Below are positions 49,227 through 62,600 of a DNA stretch of 64,000 bases, one piece after another. Both the position numbers and the translations under genes were made by a program. The DNA is taken from assembly GCA_013400975.1 (NCBI GenBank), contig WBMZ01003475.1:124001-188000 (forward strand). Reading direction: 5' to 3'. The notes below the pieces were generated by a model that saw only the letters and a program-made list of their open reading frames with translations, did not search any database and had not been told where the DNA came from. The DNA is from Atrichornis clamosus. Taxonomy: Eukaryota; Chordata; Aves; Passeriformes; Menuridae. The stretch's first letter is position 1; each line of letters begins with the position of its first letter.

Positions 49227-49733
49227 AACATGAAAAAATAAAACCTCCAGAAGGACATGTTGTCCTTGAATCTTGAGTTGCAAACTCTCCTTTGCTGGGA
49301 GGTGCTGGGGATGAAGCAATCTTGAGCCAGCTGAAGCTGAGCACGAGCACTGCAGATTTACTGCAGGTACAGGGGGCTATGAGAGCATCTCATTGACTGT
49401 CTCTGCTCTGGTGCTAGGGATGGTTATGGCCCAGCCAGGTCACCATGGAAGATGAAGAATATCCCATCTGCCATCCCTTGGGCCTATCAGTTTCCCTCAG
49501 GAAACCCTCTGATTGTTCCAGTTCTCCACTCTGGGGGTCATCTGTCAGACAGCAAGGGCAGTGGTGACGTGATTGGGTTTGTTGTGAAAGTTTGTTCTCT
49601 GTCTCCATGCAGTGGCTTTAACCCTGCCTTGTGGTTTTCTCAATTTGGGTGTATTTCCTTTAAAAAAAGAGGAAATGTGGTCTTTGTTCACTGAGCCAGG
49701 GCAGCTCCAGGGTCTGCTGTGGTGGAAGGAGAT

Positions 49734-49760
49734 GGGGGGGCAGGGAGTGGTGGGGCAGGG
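49734..49760 (+). other. G-quadruplex motif (plus strand, in transcript)
   Basis: G-runs of 7, 3, 4 and 3 (starting at 49734, 49743, 49752 and 49758) are separated by loops of 2, 6 and 2 bases. This is a canonical four-run motif on the transcribed RNA's sense strand, about 1.25 kb after the exon ending at 48483. Intronic quadruplexes can affect splicing or polymerase pausing. No effect is demonstrated here. Confidence 0.7.
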
Positions 49761-49894
49761 CACACACATGCTCCATTTCCCTGGAAAAGCCAAGCAAACA
49801 AAGGCACCAGCAGGTAGATGGATTTCTAGGTGATGTTCAGGTGACAAAGGCTTTCTGGCACAGCCCGTGTTTACTGACATTTTCAGAATGAAGG

Positions 49895-49910
49895 AAAAAA
49901 AAAAAAAAAA
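49895..49910. repeat. A16 homopolymer
   Basis: This is the longest homopolymer in the window. The sequence before it shows no SINE or processed-gene character, so I treat it as a simple repeat, not a retroposon tail. Confidence 0.85.
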
Positions 49911-51146
49911 GGCCAGATCATGGTTAAAATATCCAATAGCATCTCCATAACTTACAAAATCAGATCCCATTTTGAGTAGTGCAAAAGAGATGCATGATTT
50001 AGGTCCAAGTTTGTGGTTACTTAGTACTTCTCTAAAATGGCAGGGGGAAACAACACAAATAAGTGTAGGATGTCATATTAGAGGGGACAAATGTGAATTA
50101 AAGTGGGCTTAATCTGATTGACTATGCTTCTGTTCCAAAGAAAATTAAGCTAAATGAAATTGAAATGAATTAATGGCAGTATCCATGCAAGGGATTGATT
50201 CAGTACGTTTGATCTGCTTGAAATTCATATTGTTATTTCACTTGTTTTATGTGGCGAGCAGTTATGTTAGGTAAGTGACTTCCTTTCAAATTAGTGGACT
50301 GGGTGAAAAAAATCCTGTAAAATCTGTTGGATTTTAAATTATAGAAGTGAATTTACCTTAGGAAAAAAAGTCCCACAGGGTCCTTAAATATTTTGTGTGC
50401 TTCTGACAATTTTATCTTGGCAAAAATAAATGTTTTTACAGCACCCTAAGAAGAAAAGAGGCAGTGGTGGCAATGTAGGGAAAACAAGGTTTTCCAAGAA
50501 CAAATGCTCTATTGGTCCCCAAACCAAGATCAATCCATCTCGCTCTCTGTGTTGGATCACTGGCTGCTTCTTAGGTAAAATGGTGCCTTTTGGGGGCAGT
50601 ACAGAGTTAATAGTGAAAACAATCTTACTCTGAGGGGAGATTTTTTGGTTCCTTCCTATTTTGGTAGCAGAGTGTGTGCACAAGGTGTCCTTTTTGCCTA
50701 TTTAAAAGGATGCTGCAGTGAAATGGGACTGGATGAGATGGGTCCCGAGCTGTCAGACATTGCTGGGAAAGCAGCAGTGAAAACACACTCTCAGTAGCTG
50801 CCTTGCCTCTAAAAGAGCTTTTTCTGTAATAAATAGAGCAAACTTTCTTTGCCGCTTAGGCTGAAGTTGTCAGGTGAAAAGTGCACATTCAGCTGCTGCG
50901 GGTGCTGCCAGGCACCGCCAGCCCCCATGTCTTTCCCAGACCAAAGGATTGCCATCAGCTGTGTGATTTGCTCCTCTCTGATAGACTGTGCCAGCTCCTA
51001 CTGTTAGACTTCCGAAGGCGGTGGCAGCCCTGTTGCTGCTGTAAAGAGAGGAGGCCAGCTGCTGCTGTCACAGCTGGGAGTCAGGACCCCTGGGTGTCCT
51101 CTTCCCTTCCTCCTGTCCTGCGCAGACAGCCTGATTCCCCTGGCAG

Positions 51147-51273
51147 CGGGGGCAGGACGCTGTCGTGCCCCTCATCTCTGTTCCCTCTTTCCCTCCCATC
51201 TCCCAAAGGCCTGCAGTGCTGCCCGTGTGTCACGACGGCCGACACACTCCCGGTGACAGGACACTTGTTCTCG
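51147..51273. other. CpG-rich patch in intron
   Basis: Nine CpGs fall in 127 bp (51147, 51158, 51164, 51224, 51233, 51236, 51240, 51251 and 51272) within a GC-rich stretch of about 400 bp (roughly 50890-51290). It is below classical CpG-island length and density but stands out in this AT-leaning region. It could be an orphan regulatory patch or a locally GC-converted segment. No transcription start signal or exon is recognised. Confidence 0.4.
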
Positions 51274-54200
51274 ACAGACCTCCTGTCCTTTTAGCTGATG
51301 AATGGCCTTCATAATTCCGCTCTATGAGTAAATCAGCCGCCCTACAGCGTGCTCGCTGTCCTGCTGGTGCTCTTCTCTCAGTGTCCTTTTTAGAACACTT
51401 CCGTCTGCAGCGGTTCAGATGGAGACAATTCCAGTGGGAATATGTGGGTAGCCTTTTCCTAACATGCTAAGCCCAGCAAAAGACTGCAAAAATTGGTACT
51501 TGTTGGAGCCAGCTCTGGACCTTGCTGCTGAGTCTTCTAAGGGTGTTTTCTCCCGTGGTGCACACAGACTGAAATGTCCCAAAACAATCCTGTTCAGTGG
51601 CCACTGTGATAGGAGTGCCCGAGCTCATAAATGTCTTTGTTTAGTACAGTGTGTAATTAATGCCTCGTGTTTCCTACCTGGGCTCTAGAATATTCTTTAA
51701 TAGTGATCTAAAAAAGTAAAGGTGGTTCACAAATTATTTGGTTTACTTCTGTGAACACTTTCATGTTTTTACTTATTTAAAGTAATTTTGGACTCCTGAA
51801 TGTTTTGGTTGTTGCTCCTTGATGTCTAAACTGGTCAAAAACTGTGAAAAGGAAAACAAACAAATTCAAGTTATTTTCAAATACTTAGAATGTTTAACAT
51901 TGCCATCTGGTATCATCCCGAAATAGTTTAAGGGGAGGGCTTGGGAGATATGTTTGGACATTGAAATATTTGTACTCGTCTACATTGGTGCTTTTTAAAG
52001 CAGGTTGGTGTCTTTGACATATGATAATGTGATTGCTTATGTATAAAAGTTGAATTCAATATGACCTTTTCTCACTGGATTATTTTAGTAGCACACAAGT
52101 AACTTGTCAAGAGCCTGCCTTGAGAGCCTCTCCTTGACATTGGCAGGAATCACCTGCCTTTTTCTATTTACCTTCTTCCAAAAAACAAATATATGCCAGG
52201 GAGGCTAACAGAAGTTGTCCATCAAACACAAGATCAGCACTCTTTGGGGGTGAGGGATAAAGGCAGGACTAGCAGTGAGCAAGGAAGATGAGAAATAGTT
52301 TGAGGGGAGGGGATTAAAAGGTGGGTGATCAAACACAAGAAAACATGTCAGGAGGATGCTGCTGAAGTGCCACGTGCTGGAAGCTGGGGAGGGGGTGGTG
52401 TTGGAGCATCCACCCCAGTCCCTCGACTCAGAGCTACCTTAAGTACCAGCTCATGCTGCAGCTTGGAAACCTGCTTTAGGGTATTTCTGTTCCCAGGGTT
52501 AAATAAAAAGGAGTCAGACAGCGTGAAATTCACTCCATGAGGGGCAGGCACGCACCTGGAATTCAGCCATAGATACTGTAGGTTAAAAATGCAGTAAGTC
52601 GCTCATCCAAGGCCAGGAAGCCAAGGGATGACTGTTTTTTCTATAATGCACAAATATAGTTAAGGGAGAATTAATCCCTTGGGCTTAAAGGGGTAATTTT
52701 TGACTAAAGTTAATTATGAAGCACTGAAAGTACAAAATGGCAGATGAAATGTGCTTGCCGTTTGATTTTATTAGTGCAATTCTACCTTACCACGCAGAGT
52801 ACTGAACTATCCAAATAGTCCATGTGAGACCTATTGTAACAAAAAAACAATTTAAATACAGTGCTTGGCTAACATAACCATTCTCATTTTGAAAAACAGT
52901 AATTCTTCCCGAATTAAGGTTTCTCTCAGCTGCATTTCACAAGGCACCACAGATAAGTAGGAACACAAATAATATTTCTGTCTAAAACCCATTACATTAA
53001 TAATGATTAAGAGGAGAAAAATTTGAGGAAATGCAAAAAATGAATTGTATAAAAGAGGAGATAATTGGTGAGAAATTAAGGTAATTTATAAAGACTAGTA
53101 TGTGATACTGAAACACTGTTTAGTTCACAGAAAACACTTGTGGGGTGTCAGCAAGGGGGAAATGGCCAATGTACCCTTGTGTGTAGCTGGTATTATTTAC
53201 CAGTTGCTCTCCCAGAACAGATGCAATTTTTTCTCTGTTACACCAGTGCAATCCCAGTAATTTTGGCAGTCCTACCAGCTTAAAAGACAACAGACTTTTT
53301 CCTCGGGATGAACTTTACCTTCCGTATTCTAACAAATACAGCTATTTTCATATGACACAGATGAGTTGAATTTGCACAGCCACCTCCACTAAAGTCAGCA
53401 CAAACCTATTGGTGTACAACTAAAAGGAGAGACCATGTTCCTGGTTCCTAAACTTCAAGCTAATTTAAGTGGCCTTTGGTGAGTTGCTTTCAAATGACAG
53501 AGATCCTCATCACCTCATTTTCTGATCAGGGACGCCTCATCTGATCTAACAATTCTCCCACGACAGCCAAGGCTTCCTGAAACTCTTGCTATTGGAGAGA
53601 CTGTCTCAGAGCAGAATTCACACTGATTTTGCAGCCACTTTGTAGTCTTTTGTCCTGTTGACATCCCTGCAAACCTGCTGCCTGTTTATCTCTTGCATTA
53701 GACACGCCACAGCCCTCCCAAATCAAAGGCAGCCTTTCCATGGGCTTCTTGAGTGCAGTTCATTAAGGTATATTTATACCATTGGATTAAGGGTTGGAGT
53801 TAAGGAGGCAGTTAATTGCTGGGGCTTTCCATCTCTTAAAGTCTATTTCAAAAAGGAGGAGAGGGGCTCTGTTGTTCCTTTCTTTACCCCAGCAAACCTC
53901 CTCTTAGTGACCTTCCTCTCTTTCTCACCCAGCACCAGAAAGGGGGGAATTCAGCTCTTGGTGTCCTTTCCTTCCCTGTTTTTGGCAGGTGAAGCCTAGA
54001 TCTGGATGAGCTGCTTGGATGGCACGTGCCTGGGAAATGGCAGAGGTGTTGATGGGGCTTTGCTGATTTATCCCAGCTGAATAAATCACGGCTCTGCCCT
54101 GTTCCCAGTGTTCCTTATAGTATCTGTCCACAGACAGGCAGAGGGGACTGTTGTTCCCCCTGTTCAGAGGGGACTAATGGAGGGGAAGGCAGGCTTGGCA

Positions 54201-57200
54201 GGAGGGGAGCTTGGCAGGAATGTGTTTTGGACACAGTTTATTGCTGAAGTAAGGAATGAGACAGGCTCAAGCTAGGGAAAAGAGGCAAAGCAGCTGGAAT
54301 TGGTGGTCGAGCATCCATCAGTGTGTGCTTGGGTCTTCCCAGAGGCCTTCCTGTCCCCTGTGCTGCTGGCACGTGTGGCTGCAAGAGGCAGCGTATTCCA
54401 TCAGGGGTACACGGCCCTTCCAGTGAGAACAGGAGAGGGAATAGGGGAGGAAAGGGCAGATTCCTCAAGGAATTTGCTGCCAAACAGCATTGTTTATGGG
54501 ATGGAGAGCAGTGAAATGTCCCTCTTGTTTGCTGGTTGATGCACCAAATGATGTGGGGAGATACGCAAGTTTCCTCTTCTTCTGCATATAATTAAGCAGC
54601 ATAATTGCAACTGGAGCAGTGGCTCCCGACAGAGACCCGTTTGGCTTTTCCTGGGCCCTGAATAAAACCCAACAGCTGGGTTCACTGTTCTCTCTCTGCA
54701 TTCATTCTGCAGGGGTTTCCTAATGCAAACAGAGTCTTTCCCTGGGAGATATTAATCATCAGTCCTGGCTGTTACCTCAGATGGAATACCTTCCTTGTGT
54801 ACAAGATCTGTATCCCGCCTGGCTGCCTTGTGCCTGGCTTTGTCATTAGCTTTCAGCAGCAGAACGTCACTTGCTCCATAATCAGAGCATTCATCTGACC
54901 TTCGAGTGCTGCTCACAGAGGTGTGTGAGCCAAAAGTCCTCTGGGACTTGAGAGCAACCCCATCAGTGTGAGCAATCTGTACAGTCGGACGTGCACGTGG
55001 ATCCATTTGAATACCCAAAAAGTGAGCTTGTTTGGCTTTTTTTAACTCTCCGTGCAGCACGCCGCTAACCTTGAGTAGAAAATAGATGCTAATAAATGCG
55101 GGGTCTTAAAAATGTGAATTATGGCCATTTCACACTCCACAGCAGACTCACACTGGTGGAATGGCTTAATACTTAATTACAATGCTTGTCCTTCTCTCAA
55201 GTGCAGATGACATTCCTCAGATAGATTTTGCATTGACATCTGTGGAAATAAGTTGAGAAACTAATTAGTTATTCCTATAATACAGAAGATTGACTATACA
55301 CTGATTAAAAGGATGTGATGACACATCCAACATGGTGTGTCTGTCTAGTAGGTTACTCTGAGGTGGTTTTTCTGGAACGTCTTACAGAAAATGATGAAAG
55401 TACTTTTTTGGCCTCTAGAATGCAGATGTTTATTGAAAATGTTGCTTTTCATTTACATTTTGATAATGATTGAGGAGGACTGCCTTGTTCCAGAGTGCCA
55501 CACCTTGCTGCTTGTGCCCTGGCAGGAATACCTGAACTGCAGGCTCTAAGGACCATTTTTGGGGTGCCGGCTGTAAAAAAGGTCTGCAGGTTATTGACTG
55601 ACTGCAGCCATAAGTGCTCTAAAAGCAGTCATTAGACAACTACCCAGAGAGATGGGCAGGCAAACTGCTGGGGGCTTTTTTCAGTGCAAATTGGGCAATG
55701 TGTTTTCCTTGCAGCAGAGCCTGGCTGGTGCTGCTGTTCCATAGGGCAGTCAGGAGATGCTGCACCAGGAATCAGTTGGTGTTGCTGCTCTGAGATACAG
55801 CATTTGTCATGCTCTGTGAAAGGCCTGAAAACTGTTCTTTTATCATAACATTTGTACTTGAGATAGAGCTATTTGTACTGAGGATATTGAGCATGAAATA
55901 CAGAAGTAAATAGAAAGTTGGCAAGGAAAGCACCTTACCCACCTATCACTGTGATCCCAATCCTTTGCAAATACTGTGATATTTAGGATGTAATCATGTT
56001 CAAAATGACTGAATAGCTCAGAAGAGAAGGAGATTTTCTTTGAACACTGTCCTTATCATAAAGAAATGAGAGGAATGTAATCCACTGAGTACCATGTTTG
56101 CTTTTGGGTAGAAAAATACATGGTTTTCTTTATTATTTCTCTCTATTCCTTCATACGTCTCTCCAGCTGTGCATCACATATTTCTAAAACCCCGAGTGAA
56201 GAGCAAAGCAGGCAAAATAAAAACCTTTGCCTTATTCAGCACTCAGTACCTGCTTTTAAGAAGGAACATCTCCCTGCTAAGACTTCACCCGTGAGGCTGG
56301 GAGCTGTCTGGCAAGCAGAGCTCCCTGATCCCACCGTGCCAAGCCCAGCACGGGAACCACAGCTGGGATTTTGCCTGCTGACCTGCAGCAGAACTAGCTT
56401 CTTGAAAAATCAAGCATTTAACAAGGACGTCTCGTTAACCTGGTGCAAAATAGGGAAGGACAGTTCAGACACTTTCCTGCCCAAGTGAGGAGTTCCTCAG
56501 GGTTTTGTTTCCTGCTGCCCTTTGCTGCTGCCAGAGGGTTTGGCTGGGCCTCAGCAATAATACTTATTAGTTTGAGTGAGGTACTTGGAGCCATAGAAGT
56601 CCCCTGTGATTAAAAAGGACATTTTTACAAATACACTAATTGTACTTTAGACTGTAGTCAGGAATCAATAGCTGCTGCATAACCTTATTAAAGAGAGGAG
56701 AAATATGTGTCCATAACTACAATGGGATCCTTCCTTTTGAAAGCAGTATTTTGTATACTTATTAAGAGAAATCACAAATTTTCACTGTGCCTACGGAATC
56801 TTTATTCTGAATTTGTTTCATGTGGAATAGAGTTGTTTTCTCTAGGCCAAACAGGAGTAGCTGTGTCCTTTCATCATGAATTGATTTTATCTTTTTCATG
56901 TGCAGTGACTGCTGCTGCTCTGCTTCTCGTGTGTGTTCTGCAGTATGGATTTATCCCCTGGGTTATCGTGACACCTCTGGCTGTTTTGAATTGTAATAAT
57001 TTCTGACCAGGTAGCGTTGCTGAGCTCACACTGAAGGAATGTCACTCGCAGCTCTTGAGAGGTGTTTGAACTCGGCTCTGCACGTGGCTCCTGAGAACGC
57101 CCTTCTCAAAATGACCAGCAGTCAAACCTGGTCCCTCTTTGCAGATCCATAGTTGTTCCCCTGCTCTCTACTTCATCTAGGATGATAAGAATTTATTTCA

Positions 57201-58595
57201 TCAGTGTGAGTGAGCATTAGCTGTGTGCTGCCCTGCATTCCTGGGCTCAGCTGTGAGTTGTCTCCCTGCTGGTGGAGAAGGTCGCTGACCCATCTTGCAC
57301 CTTGTGCAGGCTCATGTCCCGTGAAGGGAGGAAATGGAAATGCAGAAGCTGCTTTGTGCTGGCAGGTGGTTCCTCTTTCTTCATCTCCATCTTAGGAAGG
57401 TTGAGAGCCCAGGGATTTCACAGCCTGGTTTCCAGGTTCTGCTGACACCCCGAAGCTGGCAGTCCCTGCCCTGCTTCACAGCTGAATTGGCATTGGAGTG
57501 ACTCACTGTAAAAAAAAAAAAAAGGAGAATTTTTGGGGCCAGACTTGTGAAAGCACAGTATTAAAGGAGGAACATTGCTGGGTTGAAAGGCAAAGTGGCA
57601 GCCACCATTTCATCTGTCAGCAGAGGTGGCTGCTATAAATACATACCCCAATACACACACACAGCCTTGCTGGCAAGTAAAATAATGCCCTGTTTCACTT
57701 CAGCTGCACAAGGACATTGTGTCCTTGGACAGAAGAAGCCAAACTTAAAAGCTTTTGTTTCACATGATGCCGTGTGGCTTCAGCGCCATGCAGGAGATGA
57801 GGAAGCAGAAATGTGATTACAATCCAGCAATAATCAAAAATCAGATGAGTGGCCTCAAGAAAGCCTGGAAGAGACAGAAATACAGCTCCGTTCTCTGGAG
57901 ATGAGGAGCAAATCCCCCAGGGTGTGGGGAGGAGGTGCGGAAGGAGAGGAGCTTTTCCCTGGGTTAGGCTAACAGGAATGGGTGTCAGGATCTTGGGACT
58001 CTCCTGGCAGTTGTTCCTCCAGCTGAAGCTCAGCTGCAATTCTCATGTTTTTCGTGTTGAGTTGACCTCGGTTCTTGAGGGATCTCTTCCTTTTTGCAAT
58101 ACAAAAAGAAAAACACATTCTCTCCCTCTTTGCCTGGTTTCATGTCATTAAGGAAGGCTGTGGGAAGGCTGGCTGAGGACATGTCGTAGAGTGGCACAAG
58201 GGAATCAAGCAAGAAAGTAAACTGAAAAACCCCAAACTTGGGCCATCAAGGATCATAAAGGAGGCTGTAAAGCAGAGAGGAAATGGCCTCCTGGTGAGTC
58301 TGAGAACAGCTGAGAGGGCTGGATAATGAGGGGATGTGCTGCTCTAAGGAGATGTTCCCTGCCAGTGAACTCGGTGAAAATCTGCTTATATTTGATATAA
58401 TAAGGGCAAAAAGCAAGACACAAAGAGTGTACACTGCTAGTGCTGAACTGTGTGGCAGTGATAAAAATATGTCATGTCCTGTCCACTTCCTTAAGTATTA
58501 GCATTTTAAAAGACAGAGAAAGAGGTAAAGTAAAATGTCAATTTAGGGGTTTTTTATTAAGGATTTGCTGTCTTAACTTTAATGAAGGAGTAATA

Positions 58596-58767
58596 AATAT
58601 AAATGGATATTAATGGAAGGTTATTAAAGCTGTTCATTTTGATAGAAAATATGCAGTATCTTCTCCTGCAATGCCAGAGGTTAAAGATTATTATTGCTTC
58701 CTAAGGTTTCTGAAATTAAATTCTCTCTCTTATGACCCAAAAGGTATGATTGAAAATGTGTGCATGT
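58596..58767 (+). repeat. local duplication, copy 1 (172 bp)
   Basis: This segment pairs with 59485-59654 in direct orientation, 889 bp apart. The alignment has 13 substitutions and one 2-bp indel (an extra CT in copy 1 near 58725-58730), so identity is about 92%. The segment is AT-rich and has no terminal repeats, tail or coding frame. It may be a local segmental duplication or two members of an unrecognised repeat family. Confidence 0.9.
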
Positions 58768-59484
58768 GAAATGGTTTTAATAAATTCATACTGCAATAAA
58801 AATCTCTTTAGAAAAACAGGATCTCTTACGAGAATCAACTGAGGAGCTCTGTCTAAAGAGGGAAGCTTTTTTATAAACCATTTTGGAAACTCAAATGCTG
58901 CCAGAAGGATCACCCAGAAAGCACACAGGAATTTGTGAAAAGGTTCTGAGCTTTCAGCCAGAGGTTGAAATCCAGAGTGCCCTGGGTTAAAAGCTGACTT
59001 TAACTGGATCTTTTCTGGTTTATACACTTCTAATGAATTACAAATGACATTTCTGACAGAGCCTTTTAGGGTACAAAAATTAAGCCCTTCATAACTGCTG
59101 TTTGTTCCTTTCTAAAGGCTCCAAACCTCTCAGTACCAGATAACCAATTCTTGTTCCCCTGGAGCTCAGAGCACAGTGGAAAAAGCCAGTCCTGACCCTG
59201 CAGTGCCAGGAGATTTGGGCAATTCGTGTCTGCTCCTCTCCAGATCCAAACCCGTGGGTGCAAATCGAGCCACAGGCACTGGGTTAGTTCACTACGGCTT
59301 TTTGAGCAACAGAAACTTTGGCACTGTGGCATAACCCTTGTGGTGTTGGTGTTACTAACAACAGGCTAAATTCTGCAGGCAGAGCTTTGCCTTTATTCAG
59401 AGAACAGTTCCCATGAAGTCACCAGGTGGTGATGGCCCTACACAGCACGGTGTGTCCCGTGGTCACTTCTGTATAATCTGCTTC

Positions 59485-59654
59485 AATATGAATGGGTATT
59501 AATGGAAGGTTATTGAAGCTGTTCATTTTGAGAGAAAATATGCACCGTCTTCTCCTGCAAGGCCAGAGGTTAAAGATTATTATTGCTTCCTAAGGCTTCT
59601 GAAATTAAATTCTCTCTTATGACCCAAAAGGTGTGACTGAAGATGTGTGCCTGT
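59485..59654 (+). repeat. local duplication, copy 2 (170 bp)
   Basis: This is the second copy of the segment at 58596-58767. At 12 of the 13 differing positions this copy has G or C where copy 1 has A or T; the remaining one is G to C. Flanking sequences on both sides are unrelated between copies, so the limits are sharp. Confidence 0.9.
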
Positions 59655-62600
59655 AATCACACTGTGTTCCTGCAGGAACTGCACATCTGGAAACAACCCA
59701 GGTCCTGAATTCAGCCCTGGGATCTGGTAGCTGCCTTAGGCTGGGCCTTGGCCCATCTATGCCCTGCATGCTTCCATAAATGCCCAGTTTTATCTATATG
59801 GGATCAAATTGATTGCATCAAGAAGAGAATATTTTGTCATTTACTTAGGCTCAGTTCCTCGTCCACACCACTGCTTATTCCTTTGCAAAAAAACCCAACA
59901 AAATCTTACTGAAAGCATCAAGGGCAATACTGCTAAAGAGTTGGAAAATGAAACACTAAATCTCTCCTAGTCCTTTCCTGTTCTTTCCTGCTTAGCATGT
60001 GACAAATTTTCTATAACACCCACTAAATATGTTGATTTTATGGGTTCTCAGTTGAGCAGTGGGGCACCATTTAATCTCTCCATCCACTGGCATTGTGCTG
60101 AACAGTGAGAGAGGACCAAGCAATGAATTTGTCAGAAGGCTTTGCAGAGCTCTGAGGTACATGGCATTCAAACAACATCACACCAGGAGTCTGAATCTAT
60201 GAGTCTAGAGGTTAGTTACAGATAGAAAGAATAAATCAAGCAATAAAGGATGCCTATGAAAAAAGGATGCTGCCTTTTAAATGAAGACACTTCAGAGTTC
60301 ATCACAAACCTCTGACATATATTCAGTCACTCTGCCTGCTGTCACTGTCTGAAATATATTTCAAGGTGCCTGCATATTTTATGCTGTAACCTCTAATAAA
60401 TACATGCACATTTTCAATGATGTTGCATCATACCTTGTGAGCTGATGTGACTTGAAAGGGGAATCTCTGCCAGTGAAATGGGAGCTCTGCAGGCAAAGGT
60501 GCTCAGAGACACATTGAAAGTGTTTCTCTGACTCACAGTCTGTCAAAATGTCCGTGCAAAACCAGAGTGTTGGTTTCATAACCATCTCTTTGAGGAAGCC
60601 TTCCTCCAGCTGGATGCCAGTTCCCTGTTTCTCAGTGAAGCAAAGCACAATTCCCTCAGGGTCTGGCTTTCCTAGGTGTGGTGGTTCCAGCACTGGCCAA
60701 CTTACCAGCGGGATTGTCCTGTAACAAACAATTCTACAGCAAAATAAATGCTGGCTTGGTTTGAATTTCCAAGGGAAAAAAAAACCAAACAACTTGATAT
60801 AAACAAAAGCAACATCTGGCTGCATTTTAAAGCAATGAAAAACAAAATTAGCCTTCAGGAGTCAGACTAAAATTTCAGCAGGGTCACTGTAATGCTTCTT
60901 TTGCATCTCAAATGGAGATTATGGCTCTCTTGAAAGAACAATTGCAAGACTTATGCAGGGCCAATACTTAAAATTGACCATCCCTTAATTTTTAGTATCT
61001 GTCAGGAATTAACAGTGTGACCTTGATTTATGGAGCTATCCAGGCCGTTTCTGCAGAGCTTCCTTCTTTTCAGAGATAAGTATTCTGTGAAGCTGCTAGT
61101 GTGTTTGTTATCCATCAGAACCCGTCAGCCACTCTCCATATGGTTTCCTGCAGTCAGAAAAAAGCAAAATTCTTCTTAAAAGTGTCATTTTCTACAGTTC
61201 AAGAAGTGCACTTTCTGAGAGACAGATTAACAGTAAAGCAGAGGAGGCAATAATTATTATTAGTCTGTATTTCAGAAAGTAACTGAAGACATTTGAACAC
61301 CTGAGAGATTAATTTTTTTAATCCTTGATTTTTCAGCGTAGGATTGTCCATACTGTATAAATATCAGGGGGTCACAAGATGGTCATTTTAAAGAAAGAAT
61401 GTTGGACAATTCTGGCATCTTCTACTTAATTAGAAAAAGAAAAATAGAGGAACCAAACCTAATAAAAATAAAACAGCTGATGCTTTAAGTGCTTGTGGTC
61501 AGTATAAGAATGTGCAGAGTTTGCAAGTCTGACTCAGCTGCTTGAAAAATGATGGGATCTACTTTCAGTGAAAGGCTGAGGCATGGAGGCATGGAGAAGG
61601 GACTGGGATGATCAATTTTCCCAGGAGAATAGTAGAGTGTCTCCCTGTGGCATGCCACCAAACTTCTCATAAAAGACCATGTAATCTTGGCTTCAAAACA
61701 TGTCAGCCTTACCCTGCTTTTTTAACAGATCTGTGCTATTATATATAAGTGCCATATGTGGTAAGGGAGAAGTGATGCCTTGTACTTGTTCCTTTCTGGG
61801 CTTATCTGTCTTCTACTGGCATTAAAGTTACCATGATGCCAAAATCTGGAGTTTAATATATGTAAATTGGAGTCTCTGGAGAGTGCACAAAGTGTGTGGA
61901 TGTGTAGACTCAGTGTTGCTTTCCTTCTGGGTAGTTACTGGTTTATCCTGGATGGCAGAAGAGCTGTTTCCTGTTCCAAGCCTGAGTGTGCTCATGGAGA
62001 TGGCGAAGCTGTTGTGTTTGTGAGGGTTATAATTGTGAGTGATCTACTGGTGATGCTGGGTTTGCCTCTGTGCAAATTCCCTCCTCCTGTGATGTGTGAT
62101 TCCCTGGCTGCTGGGGAGTTAAGGAAGGTGTGTGGATGGGCAGGCAGTGCACCCACCACATCGTGCTGCTGAGCAAGTCACTCAGAAACTGCCATTAACA
62201 CAGCTTAGCTTTTCCTGCTCTGCCTTTTGCTGATGTAAATATTCCTGAGCTGCTTTTATATAAGTTCAGGCCACCGACACATCTATGTCTTCCCTGAAAC
62301 TATGCCATTTCTTACATTGAAGCAGGAGAGTTTAGAGTTTTTGAGTTCTGTTTCTGTATTCACAGCACAGAGCACAGCGAAAGTGAGAGCTGGATGTCAC
62401 AGTTGCAGGACGAGCTGCATTCCTCTCCCTGAGTCCATTTGGAGTGAGATGCCAGAGGTGTCCCATTTCCCCACCAAACCCCACGACAGCCCAGCACGGA
62501 GCAGTGCAGGAATAACCACAGTGGCTTTGGCACTGCACAGGGACAATCCTGGTACCCAGCAGCTCTGCATGGGGTGGCTTAGCCTCTCGTGTCTTGCTCC

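Noticed and set aside
60379..60825. 148-codon reverse-strand open frame.
   Set aside because: No recognisable domain and low-complexity residues at the start. Length is within chance expectation for 64 kb read in six frames.
61867..61905. LESLES-like residues (an LES start) that might be the next SGCD exon, expected to read LESPTRSL.
   Set aside because: Only the first three residues agree. There is no AG acceptor in the right phase just before it and the following residues do not resemble sarcoglycan.
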